64,000 nucleotides of DNA from Paenibacillus urinalis (GTDB lineage Bacteria > Bacillota > Bacilli > Paenibacillales > Paenibacillaceae), in NCBI RefSeq assembly GCF_028747985.1, contig NZ_CP118108.1, positions 4,097,501 to 4,161,500 on the forward strand. Reading direction: 5' to 3'. Below, piece by piece: positions 27,026 through 36,089 of the stretch; the first letter of the stretch is position 1, and every line of letters begins with the position of its first letter. The notes beneath the pieces are model-generated. The model searched no databases. It saw nothing but the letters and a program-made list of their open reading frames with translations, and was not told the origin of the DNA. Position numbers and translations under genes: made by a program.

Positions 27026-27063
27026 AAAAAGGCAAACGGGCACGGGGCGCTTACGCCCGTGCC
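27026..27063 (-). terminator. terminator of the MoxR-DUF58-transglutaminase operon
   Basis: Minus strand: GGCACGGGCG pairs with CGCCCCGTGCC (one bulged base), then CGTTTGCCTTTTT. The TAA stop of the transglutaminase-like gene (27051-27053) lies in the hairpin loop. Confidence 0.6.
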
Positions 27064-29264
27064 GTTCTCAGCCTTTTTTTCATTTGTCCGGCAATCCGCT
27101 GGACGTCCTGCCATTCATTCTCTTCAACATGGCTTGGGCTGTACCTTGCCATCTCGAATTGCTTCAATAAGGAATGAAGCTCACCTGCGACTTGCGGGGC
27201 TTCAGACTCCCATCTTTGTACCGATTCTCTCAGCGTCTCATGCTCGGACCGCTTGAATCCCTTGCGCCTAAATGAACGTATCCATCGTTCAGTCTCAATG
27301 ACTACCTTCTGGTCTGGAGTCAGCGGTTTGCCTATTCGTAGCCTTAGTAAATAGAAATGGAGAGAAAAACGATTGCGCCATAGCATGTAACCAGCCCAAG
27401 CGGCAAGTACTGCTCCGGCCGCCCAAATCACAATCGGACTTACCGTAAAGTCAGAGCTTTCTGTATTCTGCACAGGCTCTGCGAGTTCTTCCTCCTGCTC
27501 TTCTTCTTCAACCTCCGGTGTCTCTGCAAGATCCGGCTCTGACTGTTCCGTCAGCAGCGGCATATTGAACCCCGGAGTGGCTTCAACCGGAATCCAGCCA
27601 TATTCCTCTCCGAAGTACACTTCTGCCCAGGAATGGGCATCCGCATTGGTCACGGTATAAGACAGGGTTGGTGTGTTGCCTGTTGCCTGCGACAACGCCA
27701 TGTCCTCTCCAAAGGCTGCTTGACCCGGAGCATAGCCTTTTACCCATCTTGCCGGAATGTCCAGAGAGCGTGCCATCATTACGAGAGCTGTTGAGAAGTA
27801 ATCGCAGTAGCCTTCCTGTATTTCGAACAGAAAGCTGTCAACAAAATCTGTACTTTGTTTCAGCGATAAATTGGGATTGTTTGTGTATGAGAAATTCGTT
27901 GTTAAATATTCTTGCAGTAAACCGACTTTTTCATACGGAGTTTCGGCTTCAGCCGTAATTTCCTCAGCGAGATTCACTACCCGGTCAGGGAAGTTATTCG
28001 GAACCTGCAGGTAGTTATCGTTCACAGAGCTGCTGTACAGATCTTCGTGAGTCTCTCCAATCAGTCTTTCAACAGGAACGAGAGGAACCTCCGATACAAT
28101 GGTATAAGTCGAAGGGTAGCTTAATTCTCTAGGATTAGAATCCCAGTGAAGCTCAGCTTGGCCGCTCTTCCAATCCAGCTGATTAAATTCCGTCTCACCA
28201 TTAATTGCCTGAACCTGACGAATGGCATAAGCTCCAAAAAGCACGGGATAGACATCATCATTCAGCATACTGACGGTCTGGGTTACCTCCCTGGTCTGTA
28301 TAGAGCCCCTATCTCCGTTCTCTAAATCATTACCCGATTCTACTTCATCAAACTGTCTTCTTGAAGTCGATGGCTCTTCCCATCCCGTACCCGAGTACTC
28401 ATCCCGAGTCTCTCCGCGCCAGTAGCTTCGCTCTGTCGTAGTAATTGTCATTACAGGAGAGTAATCATAATTGAAGCCCCCGCCCAGGCTGTTATCCTGC
28501 CTGCTGTATCCGGATTCTGAGGCAGAATTGAGTCCGCCTTCTCCTCCAGGCGTGCTGCTCGCAGGAATAACATCCCCTCGGTAGTTCACCCACGCTGTAT
28601 AAGGATCCGTTAGAACTGGCGGAACTTCAGGCATATTTACTCCCGCTACAATAATCAGTGCAAAGATGACGACCACGTTAGCGATGACTTTGAGCGGATT
28701 CCGTCTGAGCCTTTTCCATCCCTGTGGAAACTTAAGCTGGAACCTGCGCAGATGAAGGCATACAAGCCAGCCCATGGCGGCAAACACGATCCATGCCACC
28801 TCTTCCCACAGAACAGCGACTGTAAAAGAATCCAGGATACCCATTGCAAGAATGTTAAGTCCTACAAATACAAGAATTCGCTTGGCATTCACTGCTAACC
28901 GAATAATACATTCCAGCATCACCCAAGTGCTTACAGAAAACCAGATATAAGGATTGGTCGCAAGCACAAATTCAATAAGCCAGCTCGACTCTTCGTCAGG
29001 GCTAAAAATGGAGTAGGATGAGAGCACATAATATAAAATGAATAACAGAACGATTGCTTTAATGACAAAACGGTACGCCTGCTTGATTGGAAAAATAATT
29101 TCTACCAGACTAATGCCAATCAGCGTCAAAGCGACCAAGCTGGTCGTTTCTTGAAACCAGATCGGCTCCGTATAAGCTACCCATTGCATTCCGATCATGA
29201 CGATCCACAACAGGGCGAATGCATTGTACCAAGACCCTACAACTTTGCCAGCCCATGTTCTCAT
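27051..29264 (-). CDS. membrane transglutaminase-like protein, TgpA/DUF3488 family
   Basis: A 737-residue protein. The first 210 residues hold about six membrane segments. An extracellular region with a transglutaminase core follows near residues 470-570: the nucleophile Cys in EGYCDYFSTALVMMARS, the His in NADAHSWAEVYF and the Asp/Glu segment WIPVEATPGF, so the Cys-His triad is intact. An acidic linker, one more membrane segment near 625 and a cytoplasmic DUF4129-like tail end the protein. It is the last gene of a MoxR, DUF58, transglutaminase operon and overlaps the DUF58 stop by four bases. The physiological substrate of this conserved trio is unknown. Confidence 0.9.
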   Translation of the reverse strand: MRTWAGKVVGSWYNAFALLWIVMIGMQWVAYTEPIWFQETTSLVALTLIGISLVEIIFPIKQAYRFVIKAIVLLFILYYVLSSYSIFSPDEESSWLIEFVLATNPYIWFSVSTWVMLECIIRLAVNAKRILVFVGLNILAMGILDSFTVAVLWEEVAWIVFAAMGWLVCLHLRRFQLKFPQGWKRLRRNPLKVIANVVVIFALIIVAGVNMPEVPPVLTDPYTAWVNYRGDVIPASSTPGGEGGLNSASESGYSRQDNSLGGGFNYDYSPVMTITTTERSYWRGETRDEYSGTGWEEPSTSRRQFDEVESGNDLENGDRGSIQTREVTQTVSMLNDDVYPVLFGAYAIRQVQAINGETEFNQLDWKSGQAELHWDSNPRELSYPSTYTIVSEVPLVPVERLIGETHEDLYSSSVNDNYLQVPNNFPDRVVNLAEEITAEAETPYEKVGLLQEYLTTNFSYTNNPNLSLKQSTDFVDSFLFEIQEGYCDYFSTALVMMARSLDIPARWVKGYAPGQAAFGEDMALSQATGNTPTLSYTVTNADAHSWAEVYFGEEYGWIPVEATPGFNMPLLTEQSEPDLAETPEVEEEEQEEELAEPVQNTESSDFTVSPIVIWAAGAVLAAWAGYMLWRNRFSLHFYLLRLRIGKPLTPDQKVVIETERWIRSFRRKGFKRSEHETLRESVQRWESEAPQVAGELHSLLKQFEMARYSPSHVEENEWQDVQRIAGQMKKRLRTARA

Positions 29265-30508
29265 AGACCTCCACCTCCCATCGCTGAAGGCAGCTCTTGC
29301 AGATCAGACACCGCATATCCTTTGATCCCGCGTCCACGAAGAAGTGTCAGCCATTCACTCTTATGCCCCTGGCTCGCACGCTGCTCGATACGAATATGAG
29401 ATGCAGTCATTCCGCGTGTACCGGCATATCGAAGTGATTCCAGAACATTTGCATTATCCAGTGGCGAGATGAGTACAAAAAACGCGCCTTGCGGAAAGGA
29501 GCGAATGGAATCCTGAATGCTGGAGAGAAGATCACTTGTGCCTGTATAATCCAGATCAACAAGATGCTGAACCATCTTCTGGCGCTCATTCTGACTGTCC
29601 GTAGGCAGGAACAGCTTGGTCTCCTCGCTGATGGTACACAGCCCCATGCTCAGACGCTCACGATTGCCATATTCAAGGAGCGAGGCAGCAGTAGAGACGG
29701 CAAGTTCAAATTGCTCCGAGCTCTTGTAGCCCTCCTCAGTCGCATCCAAGACCAGAATCGTCTTCGGCAGCGACTCATGCTCAAACTCTTTGGATTTCCA
29801 TTGTCCCGTCTTGGCTGTCGCATTCCAGTGTATGCGAGATAACCGGTCTCCATAGACATAGTCTCGAACTCCATTAATTTGCGTGGTTTCTCTGCGGGAC
29901 CGTGTGAGAGCAGCCTGTGGACCTGACAGCCGAGAATTTTGATCGTAGAGCTGCCAATACGGAATAAATACGGTTCTTGGAAGTACTCTGAAGCTTCCGT
30001 AGGCGTTAAATGTCCCTTTATGCTCAATAAGACCGAAAATATCTTCGCTAATACATTCTGTCTCCATAAACTTGTATTTGCCCCGCTCAAGCGGAGGGGT
30101 AAGAAAGACCAATTTCCCGCTGCCCCGCATATTCGGAACAAGACTTTCTTCAAATGACCAGGATTCTCCGTTATGACGCTTGAGCACTTCCCTCACGATA
30201 ACGTAAGGTAACGGCAGCAGCCCTGGAATTTGAAGGCCAAGCTGAACGTGCACCTGATCTCCTGCATGCAGCAGCTCTGTATGTTCTCCGCTCGAGGTTA
30301 ATTGCCGTGTTCCCACAGCTCTTCTGGCGCCTCCGAATTGGCCAATCAGCAAGTAGATGCTAAGCAAGGTGACCATGCTAAACAGCATAATGGAGGTCTT
30401 GCCTCCTTGAAACAATACATAAAATAAACATATGATCCAGACGAAGAGCACAATCCACGCTTTAGATTTCGTATATCGACCTGTGCGATAGCGAACTGAC
30501 TTCAGCAT
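29261..30508 (-). CDS. DUF58 domain-containing protein
   Basis: A 415-residue protein with two N-terminal membrane segments (residues 17-60) and a cytoplasmic von Willebrand A-like region. The DUF58 signature is GVRDYVYGDRLSRIHWNATA near residue 205. A MIDAS-like ILVLDATEEG segment and a C-terminal region similar to vWA folds follow. DUF58 proteins are co-encoded with MoxR ATPases and transglutaminase-like proteins and are thought to act with them at the membrane; the mechanism is not known. It sits 5 bases after moxR and overlaps the next gene. Confidence 0.9.
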   Translation of the reverse strand: MLKSVRYRTGRYTKSKAWIVLFVWIICLFYVLFQGGKTSIMLFSMVTLLSIYLLIGQFGGARRAVGTRQLTSSGEHTELLHAGDQVHVQLGLQIPGLLPLPYVIVREVLKRHNGESWSFEESLVPNMRGSGKLVFLTPPLERGKYKFMETECISEDIFGLIEHKGTFNAYGSFRVLPRTVFIPYWQLYDQNSRLSGPQAALTRSRRETTQINGVRDYVYGDRLSRIHWNATAKTGQWKSKEFEHESLPKTILVLDATEEGYKSSEQFELAVSTAASLLEYGNRERLSMGLCTISEETKLFLPTDSQNERQKMVQHLVDLDYTGTSDLLSSIQDSIRSFPQGAFFVLISPLDNANVLESLRYAGTRGMTASHIRIEQRASQGHKSEWLTLLRGRGIKGYAVSDLQELPSAMGGGGL

Positions 30509-30513
30509 AATAT

Positions 30514-31470
30514 TCAGCGCTCCAACGATACAGGAACATGCTTCTGTTCAATAATTTGGGCAAGAATTTCTTCCTGGCTCATTCGATCCAGTCTTGCTTC
30601 AGGCTTCAGCACAACCCGGTGCGAGATGACGTACGGAGCAAGAACTTTAACGTCATCTGGAATGACGTAGTCTCTGCCGTTCAAGAAGGCATACGCTTTG
30701 ACCGCATTCATGAATGCAATGGAAGCACGAGGACTAGCCCCGAGCAGAACGGAAGCATGCTCTCTTGTGCTGCGCACAATTCCAAGCAGATAATCGGTTA
30801 CAGCCTCGTCCATATAAACATTTCGAATTTCTTGCTGGACTTCGGCAATTTGATCCATGTGGGTAACGGGTCTAAGCTTATCTGCCGGTTGTCCTTGCTG
30901 ATGCTGTCTCAATAAATGCTTCTCTGTTGCGGCATCAGGATAGCCAAGGCTGATCTTGAGCATAAACCGGTCCAGCTGAGCCTCTGGGAGCATATAAGTT
31001 CCTTCAAAATCAATTGGGTTCTGTGTTGCGCACATCATAAACGGTTTAGGAAGCTCATACGTGTCTCCATCGACCGTGACGCTTCGCTCCTCCATGACTT
31101 CAAGCAGGGCGGATTGCGTCTTTGTGGTGGCACGGTTAATCTCATCGGCGAGCAGAATATTGGTCATGACCGGACCAGGTCTGAAATAAAAACGCTCATC
31201 CCTCGGATGGAACACGGATACACCTGTAATATCACTCGGCAGGATGTCAGGATTACATTGAATTCTGCGGTATTCTCCCTGCATGGAGCGGGCTAACGCC
31301 TTGATCAGCTGAGTTTTCCCCGTCCCGGGAACGTCTTCTATAAGAACATGCCCTCCAGCCAGCAGTGCTGTGAGCAGTAATTGTATTTCAAAAGATTTGC
31401 CTAATATAGTAGATTCGAGATTCGATTTTACTTCGGATATGATCTGCATCGATTCCTTACTTACGGGCAT
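30514..31470 (-). CDS. MoxR-family AAA+ ATPase
   Basis: A 318-residue AAA+ ATPase. Walker A is DVPGTGKTQ near residue 43, Walker B is ILLADEINRATTKTQ near 108, sensor I is CATQNP, and the arginine-finger region is PEAQLDRFMLKI. The C-terminal lid contains GASPRASIAF. MoxR ATPases act as chaperone-like factors with vWA partners, here probably the DUF58 protein next door. It starts at ATG 31470 behind AGGAGG. It is the first gene of the three-gene operon. Confidence 0.94.
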   Translation of the reverse strand: MPVSKESMQIISEVKSNLESTILGKSFEIQLLLTALLAGGHVLIEDVPGTGKTQLIKALARSMQGEYRRIQCNPDILPSDITGVSVFHPRDERFYFRPGPVMTNILLADEINRATTKTQSALLEVMEERSVTVDGDTYELPKPFMMCATQNPIDFEGTYMLPEAQLDRFMLKISLGYPDAATEKHLLRQHQQGQPADKLRPVTHMDQIAEVQQEIRNVYMDEAVTDYLLGIVRSTREHASVLLGASPRASIAFMNAVKAYAFLNGRDYVIPDDVKVLAPYVISHRVVLKPEARLDRMSQEEILAQIIEQKHVPVSLER

Positions 31471-31510
31471 GTACGTATGTACCTCCTAATAGGCAGTATA
31501 TTTTCCTTTT

Positions 31511-31542
31511 ATTGTACATGAAGTGAGTAGGCAAAGTACAAT
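31511..31542 (-). promoter_or_regulatory. possible moxR promoter within a 7-bp inverted repeat
   Basis: ATTGTAC and GTACAAT (31511-31517, 31536-31542) form a perfect inverted repeat. On the minus strand TTGTAC and TACAAT lie 19 bases apart, a loose -35/-10 arrangement 41 bases upstream of moxR. The rest of the 245-base gap holds the spoVA terminator. Confidence 0.3.
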
Positions 31543-31649
31543 GTTTGCTCTACCTTTTTTCATATTGAAATTGCTAGATTTGAAACTATGGGGTTTAAAC
31601 ACGACTCTCGAGCTTCGATAGTGTAACTTACTCATCCTTGTTAAGCAAC

Positions 31650-31685
31650 AAAAAAAGATGAGGCATTCTTTCTCTGCCTCATCTT
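31650..31685 (-). terminator. terminator of the spoVA operon
   Basis: Minus strand: AAGATGAGGCA and TGCCTCATCTT form a perfect 11-bp stem with a 9-base loop, followed by seven T residues. It lies 30 bases after the spoVAE stop. Confidence 0.92.
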
Positions 31686-31715
31686 AGCTTTATAACGAAA
31701 CCCATTTTATTAACC

Positions 31716-32066
31716 TCAGCCCTTCGGCTTAAAAAACAAGGCAGCCAGAAAGGAGAATATAATAGCCGATGATATACCTGCACTGGTAAGATTGAACACC
31801 CCTGTGATGACACCAAGCCATCCATCCCGCTCCAGCTCGGTCAGCGCTCCATGAACAAGCGAGTTGCCAAAGCTCGTAATCGGTATCGAAGCGCCGGCGC
31901 CGGCGAACTTCACTAAAGGATCATACCAGCCCACCGCATCCATAACTGCGCCTGTTACGACCAGTGTGCTCATCGTGTGTGCTGGAGTCAGCTTGAGTAC
32001 ATCGAACATGAGTTGTCCGATCACACAGATCAGTCCGCCAATAAGAAAAGCCCATAGAAACTGCAT
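31716..32066 (-). CDS. spoVAE: stage V sporulation protein AE (SpoVAEb type)
   Basis: A 116-residue integral membrane protein with about four hydrophobic segments and the block VKFAGAGASIPITSFGNSLV, which SpoVAC shares. In sporulating Bacillus it is part of the inner-membrane channel that moves Ca-dipicolinate into the forespore and out at germination. It follows spoVAD by three bases and ends with a strong terminator. Only the C-D-E core is present here; spoVAA, AB, AEa and AF are not in this operon. Confidence 0.95.
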   Translation of the reverse strand: MQFLWAFLIGGLICVIGQLMFDVLKLTPAHTMSTLVVTGAVMDAVGWYDPLVKFAGAGASIPITSFGNSLVHGALTELERDGWLGVITGVFNLTSAGISSAIIFSFLAALFFKPKG

Positions 32067-32069
32067 GTC

Positions 32070-33089
32070 TTATTCCTCCTCTCTCTCAATAGCTACGGCA
32101 TGAGCGATACAAGGGATCGTTTCGCCCTGCTGATAAGACAAAGGAGATAATAAAGCGCCTGTTGCTACAACCAATACTTTATTTAATTCCCCTTTTTTAA
32201 TTCTTTTGATTAAATGTCCGTACGTTACTGTTGCAGAACAGCCGCAGCCGCTGCCTCCGGCAAATACATACTTCTGAGTGTTGATATCATAAATCATGAG
32301 TCCGCAGTCGTTGAACTCTGTCTGCTCCATCGGTATTCCTTCCTTTTGAAGCAGCTGCTTAGCTATAGGCAGTCCAACCGAGGCGAGGTCTCCCGTCACG
32401 ATCAAGTCATAATATCCAGGCTCCAGTCCCGTATCCCGAAAATGAGATATGAGCGTGTCGGCTGCTGCAGGCGCCATCGCTGCTCCCATGTTATAAGGGT
32501 CCTTGATGCCCAGATCCATAACTCGTCCAATGGTTGCACGGCGAACGACAGGTCCGCTGCCCGTCTTGCTTATAATGGCGCAGCCGGAGCCTGTTACTGT
32601 ATTTTGCGCTGTAGGCGGCTTCTGAGCCCCATATTCCGTTGGAAAACGGAACTGCTTCTCAACCGTACAATTGTGGCTTGAAGTGCCAGCCAGAACGTAA
32701 TCTCCGCCTCCCGAATCGACAATTAAGGAAGCCAGCGCAAGGCTTTCCATGGACGTTGAGCAAGCGCCGAATAAGCCTAAGTATGGAACACCCAGTTGCC
32801 GCGCAGAAAATGAACTGCTGATGATTTGGTTCATCAAATCACCACCCACAAAATATTGCAGTTCGTTTTTCGATATGTTTGCGTTAGCGATCGCAATTTG
32901 AGCAGCCTGCTCAAACAGCCGACGCTCCGCTTTTTCCCATGTTTTTTCGCCAATCTGCAGGTTGTCATAGATGTAATCAAAATCCTCGGCCAGCGGTCCT
33001 TCCCCTTCTTCAGGTCCCACCACGCTGGATGTACCGATGATGCGCGGCTTGTTCTCAAATTCCCAGGTTTGTCCTCCGACTCTTCTCAT
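32070..33089 (-). CDS. spoVAD: stage V sporulation protein AD
   Basis: A 339-residue thiolase-fold protein that binds dipicolinic acid as part of the SpoVA channel. Visible signatures include GLFGACSTSMESLALASLI near residue 110 and the late FVGGSGCGCSATVTYGHL-like block. The start is ATG 33089 (MRRVGGQTWEF) behind GGAGGATACC; an in-frame start nine codons upstream has no site. Its ATG overlaps the spoVAC stop by four bases, and spoVAE follows by three. Confidence 0.95.
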   Translation of the reverse strand: MRRVGGQTWEFENKPRIIGTSSVVGPEEGEGPLAEDFDYIYDNLQIGEKTWEKAERRLFEQAAQIAIANANISKNELQYFVGGDLMNQIISSSFSARQLGVPYLGLFGACSTSMESLALASLIVDSGGGDYVLAGTSSHNCTVEKQFRFPTEYGAQKPPTAQNTVTGSGCAIISKTGSGPVVRRATIGRVMDLGIKDPYNMGAAMAPAAADTLISHFRDTGLEPGYYDLIVTGDLASVGLPIAKQLLQKEGIPMEQTEFNDCGLMIYDINTQKYVFAGGSGCGCSATVTYGHLIKRIKKGELNKVLVVATGALLSPLSYQQGETIPCIAHAVAIEREEE

Positions 33090-33607
33090 AGATGGTATCC
33101 TCCGAATCCAAGGCAAGCGTAGATTATACCAATAATAAATGCAGCAACGACACCAAACACGATGACTGAGCCAGCGAGCTTGAACATGTTGGCGCCTACC
33201 CCGAGCACAAGACCTTCAGCCCGATGCTCCAGTGCAGCCGAACACATGGAGTTCGCAAAGCCTGTAACAGGGACCGCGGTACCCGCTCCAGCAAATTGCG
33301 CGATCTTATCGTATACACCGAGGCAGGTTAAAATAATGGAGATTAGAATCATAACCGCCACGGTCGGGCTCGATGCTTCTTTCGAGCTCATATCGAATCC
33401 GGCAACAAAAGCCTGCTGAACACACTGACCTATGAAGCAGATGAACCCGCCTACAAAAAAAGCCTTGATACAATTCTTAAGTACTGCTCTCGGCGGTTCA
33501 TGTTTTTTGGCAATTTTCTTATATTCCTTCGTATCAAGGGATAGCGATGGCGTATTTGAGCTAGTATCTTGCGATGGAGACTGCGATTGATCTGGAATCG
33601 TTGACAC
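33086..33607 (-). CDS. spoVAC: stage V sporulation protein AC
   Basis: A 173-residue membrane protein; in Bacillus SpoVAC acts as the mechanosensitive dipicolinate channel subunit. The first 45 residues are polar, then four to five hydrophobic segments follow with the block IAQFAGAGTAVPVTGFANSM. The start is not certain: GTG 33607 has AGAGGGG directly against it with almost no spacing, while an ATT four codons in would have a 9-base spacing. It is the first gene of the spoVAC-D-E operon. A candidate sigma-G promoter lies upstream. Confidence 0.93.
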   Translation of the reverse strand: MSTIPDQSQSPSQDTSSNTPSLSLDTKEYKKIAKKHEPPRAVLKNCIKAFFVGGFICFIGQCVQQAFVAGFDMSSKEASSPTVAVMILISIILTCLGVYDKIAQFAGAGTAVPVTGFANSMCSAALEHRAEGLVLGVGANMFKLAGSVIVFGVVAAFIIGIIYACLGFGGYHL

Positions 33608-33666
33608 CCCCTCTTACCGTCTTAAATTTCACTCGGGTCTTTCACACTGTTTACCGAGGATAATTT

Positions 33667-33697
33667 AATTATGGTTAAAGCCCGCAAATGTTATGAA
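33667..33697 (-). promoter_or_regulatory. candidate sigma-G promoter of the spoVA operon
   Basis: Minus strand: TTCATA (33692-33697; 5 of 6 to TGMATA), an 18-base spacer, then CATAATT (33667-33673; 6 of 7 to CATNHTA). The start would be near 33660, about 53 bases before the GTG. Forespore sigma-G control is known for spoVA in Bacillus. Confidence 0.4.
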
Positions 33698-33784
33698 TGG
33701 TAAATCATCCTTTCTTGCAGGCTTTATGTGCAATAGAGCATGGGGGATTGAATTTATTTTGTTGTAAAAAGGGTCGATCAGGCA

Positions 33785-33865
33785 TTATTTATAAAAAAGC
33801 AAAAAGACAGTTAAAATAAACAAAACGCCGAGCATAATTAATCCTTTACGTACATGAGGGTCCAT
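33785..33865 (-). CDS. putative 26-residue membrane peptide
   Basis: A short frame starts at ATG 33865, has a charged head (MDPHVRKG) and one hydrophobic segment (LIMLGVLFILTVFLLFY), and ends in a lysine. GGGAG lies upstream at a long 12-base spacing. It lies between the spoVA promoter region and the divergent M42 peptidase gene, in a 467-base gap that otherwise contains only promoter sequence. Small single-pass proteins are common among sporulation genes, but I do not recognise this one. Selection on the frame has not been shown. Confidence 0.4.
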   Translation of the reverse strand: MDPHVRKGLIMLGVLFILTVFLLFYK

Positions 33866-34074
33866 ATCGATCGCATACTCCCTTCATAAGTCGGCTGAAT
33901 TTTATGGTTTCACAAAGCTATGCACTTCAGTATATGCACTAGGCACTTGTCATGTGAGTCCGCTTCATAAATCCTCATTCTTATTGGATAGACAACCGAA
34001 GATAGTCCGTTCATAATAGAGTAATTGAACAGTGGTACATAAAGAAGTACTTACAATCAGAAGGAGAGATGAAG

Positions 34075-35148
34075 ATGGAGAATAAAACCAAAGAATTGTT
34101 TAAGACGCTCACCGAATTCCCTTCGGCTCCAGGATTTGAGAGAGAGCTTCGTGCATATGCCAAAGGCCTGATGTCCCAATACACGGAAGAATTCGTACAG
34201 GATCGGCTTGGCAGCTTGTTTGGTGTACTTCGCGGCGACGAGCAGGGCCCGCGGGTCATGGTGGCTGGTCATTTTGACGAGGTCGGATTTATGACTTCTG
34301 GCATCACAGAAGCAGGTATGGTTAAATTCCGCCCGATTGGCGGCTGGTGGAGCCAGGCTGTTCTATCACAGCGTCTGCAAATTATTACTCCAGACGGCCC
34401 GATCACAGGTGTTGTAGGCTCAACCCCGACCCATCTGCTGTCTCCAGCTGATCGTGCTAAGCCTGTAGAGCTGGACTCCATGTATCTCGATATCGGTGCA
34501 GACAACCGTGCGGAGGCCGAATCATGGGGCATCAAGCCAGGTATGCAAATTGTACCGATCTGCGAGTTTACACCACTCAAGAATCCCAAGAAAATTATGG
34601 CTAAAGCCTGGGATAACCGGTATGGTGTAGGACTTGCAATCGAGCTGCTGGAAGCACTGCATAAGGAGAAGCTGCCGAATATCTTGTATTCTGGCGCAAC
34701 CGTTCAGGAGGAGCTCGGACTGCGTGGTGCACGCACTTCGGCGAATTTGATTCAGCCGGATATTTTCTTTGCTCTTGATTGCAGTGCTGCCAATGATATG
34801 ACCGGAGATAAGAATGCTTTTGGACACATTGGCCATGGGGCCTTGCTCCGTATCCTCGATCCCGGCATGCTTACACATCGCGGCGTTGTAGAATACGTAC
34901 AGGATACAGCCGAGACGCATAAGATTAAATATCAGTATTTTATTTCACCAGGGGGAACGGATGCAGGTCAGGTGCACTTGAGTGGTATCGGGGTACCATC
35001 GACCGTGATTGGTGTGTGTGCAAGATATATCCACACCTCATCTTCCATTCTTCACACGGATGATTATGATGCTGCCAAGGAGCTGCTCATCAAGCTGGTG
35101 AAAGGTCTTGACCGTACAACACTGAATACGATTATCGAGAATTCCTGA
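34075..35148 (+). CDS. M42 family metallo-aminopeptidase
   Basis: A 357-residue cytoplasmic dinuclear-metal aminopeptidase of the M42 (glutamyl aminopeptidase/YsdC/FrvX) type. Metal and catalytic residues are visible in order: His-Asp in VAGHFDEVGF, the Asp in AKAWDNRYGVG, Glu-Glu in VQEELGLRGA, Asp in ALDCSAAND and His in RYIHTSSS. The start is taken as the second ATG (34075), which has proper spacing from AAGGAGAG; the ATG six bases earlier touches the site. It stands alone, divergent from the spoVA operon, and ends with a strong terminator. Confidence 0.93.
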   Translation: MENKTKELFKTLTEFPSAPGFERELRAYAKGLMSQYTEEFVQDRLGSLFGVLRGDEQGPRVMVAGHFDEVGFMTSGITEAGMVKFRPIGGWWSQAVLSQRLQIITPDGPITGVVGSTPTHLLSPADRAKPVELDSMYLDIGADNRAEAESWGIKPGMQIVPICEFTPLKNPKKIMAKAWDNRYGVGLAIELLEALHKEKLPNILYSGATVQEELGLRGARTSANLIQPDIFFALDCSAANDMTGDKNAFGHIGHGALLRILDPGMLTHRGVVEYVQDTAETHKIKYQYFISPGGTDAGQVHLSGIGVPSTVIGVCARYIHTSSSILHTDDYDAAKELLIKLVKGLDRTTLNTIIENS

Positions 35149-35187
35149 TTGTGAATCCAATTCGGATGAATAGGATGGAGCAAGCAT

Positions 35188-35241
35188 AGAAAAGAGGTGT
35201 CCTGACCGGGCTGCAAGCTGCCGGATAAGACACCTCTTTTT
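35188..35241 (+). terminator. terminator between the M42 gene and the convergent YdjM-like gene
   Basis: AAAGAGGTGTC (35191-35201) and GACACCTCTTT (35229-35239) form a perfect 11-bp stem. An inner CCGG/CCGG stem sits in the loop, and TTTTTAT follows on the plus strand. Four T residues also follow on the minus strand, so it may work in both directions. Confidence 0.85.
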
Positions 35242-35281
35242 ATGTAAAAGATCGTGCATATTGATGATTCTTGTGGAGACA

Positions 35282-35992
35282 TTAAATGAACAGGGGAGAG
35301 AATGCGATCCAAGCAAGAATAAATGTAACACCGATGAAGAAAATTTCGACCCAAGCCCCCTGCTTCGTTCCTGTACTCATCAATTTAAACTTAATCTTCC
35401 ACTTGAATGGAGGAAGCGGCTTGATGCCACGATTCGTTAAACTATCTGCAATCAAATGAAGCAAATAGGACAGGCCGCCGGCCATCCAAACCGCATCGCC
35501 GTAAGCTTGCGTCGATCCATAGAGAAGAAACGTCCAGACGCCTACGCCATATAGCGTATGAGTTAATCCGCGATGAGGTAAAAACGTAATCAGTATGAGC
35601 AGACTTCCAACGAGCAAATTCCATGGATGAAAGCTCCCTCCGTAAACAATGAGCCCTAGTCCGATAAAAAACATAACCCACTGTCTGAGTGATCGAGATG
35701 GCATAAAGGATACAATCGCGATTAATGCTGCAAGAATTAAATTCCACGGATAATTCTCCATCCCGTAAATGCCCATGACTGCTGCCGCAGCAATAAGAGT
35801 GACCTGTACGATCCGAAGAAGCCAGTTCGGAAGGACCCGAGTCACCAGCAGTGAATTCGGTTCATCAATGTCAGGCAGCACCGAACTGATCAGCGCAACG
35901 ACCGCCGCAGGGATGGACAGACTGATTCCTCCCATATGCAAGAGTGAGAGCGAGACACCTGTCCCGACGATAATATGGGTTCTACCCATCAT
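35282..35992 (-). CDS. YdjM-family membrane-bound metal-dependent hydrolase
   Basis: A 236-residue protein with several hydrophobic segments. It opens MMGRTHIIVGTGVSLSLL and continues with SSVLPDIDEPNS, the conserved metal-site pattern of this family (His near the N-terminus, then PDID). Later come HRGLTHTL and a YLLHLIADSLTNRG block with further His/Asp residues. E. coli YdjM is LexA-regulated; the biochemical role is unknown. The start is ATG 35992 with CAGGA upstream; 33 more codons in frame lack a site. It converges with the M42 gene. A LexA-like box overlaps its putative promoter. Confidence 0.8.
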   Translation of the reverse strand: MMGRTHIIVGTGVSLSLLHMGGISLSIPAAVVALISSVLPDIDEPNSLLVTRVLPNWLLRIVQVTLIAAAAVMGIYGMENYPWNLILAALIAIVSFMPSRSLRQWVMFFIGLGLIVYGGSFHPWNLLVGSLLILITFLPHRGLTHTLYGVGVWTFLLYGSTQAYGDAVWMAGGLSYLLHLIADSLTNRGIKPLPPFKWKIKFKLMSTGTKQGAWVEIFFIGVTFILAWIAFSPLFI

Positions 35993-36089
35993 AATTCCTG
36001 TACTTCCTTTCTCTGCCCAATCTGTAGTTGTGATATATCCCCAGGTGTGAACAAGAAGGAGCAACTTACATAAGGGAAATATGGAAATC

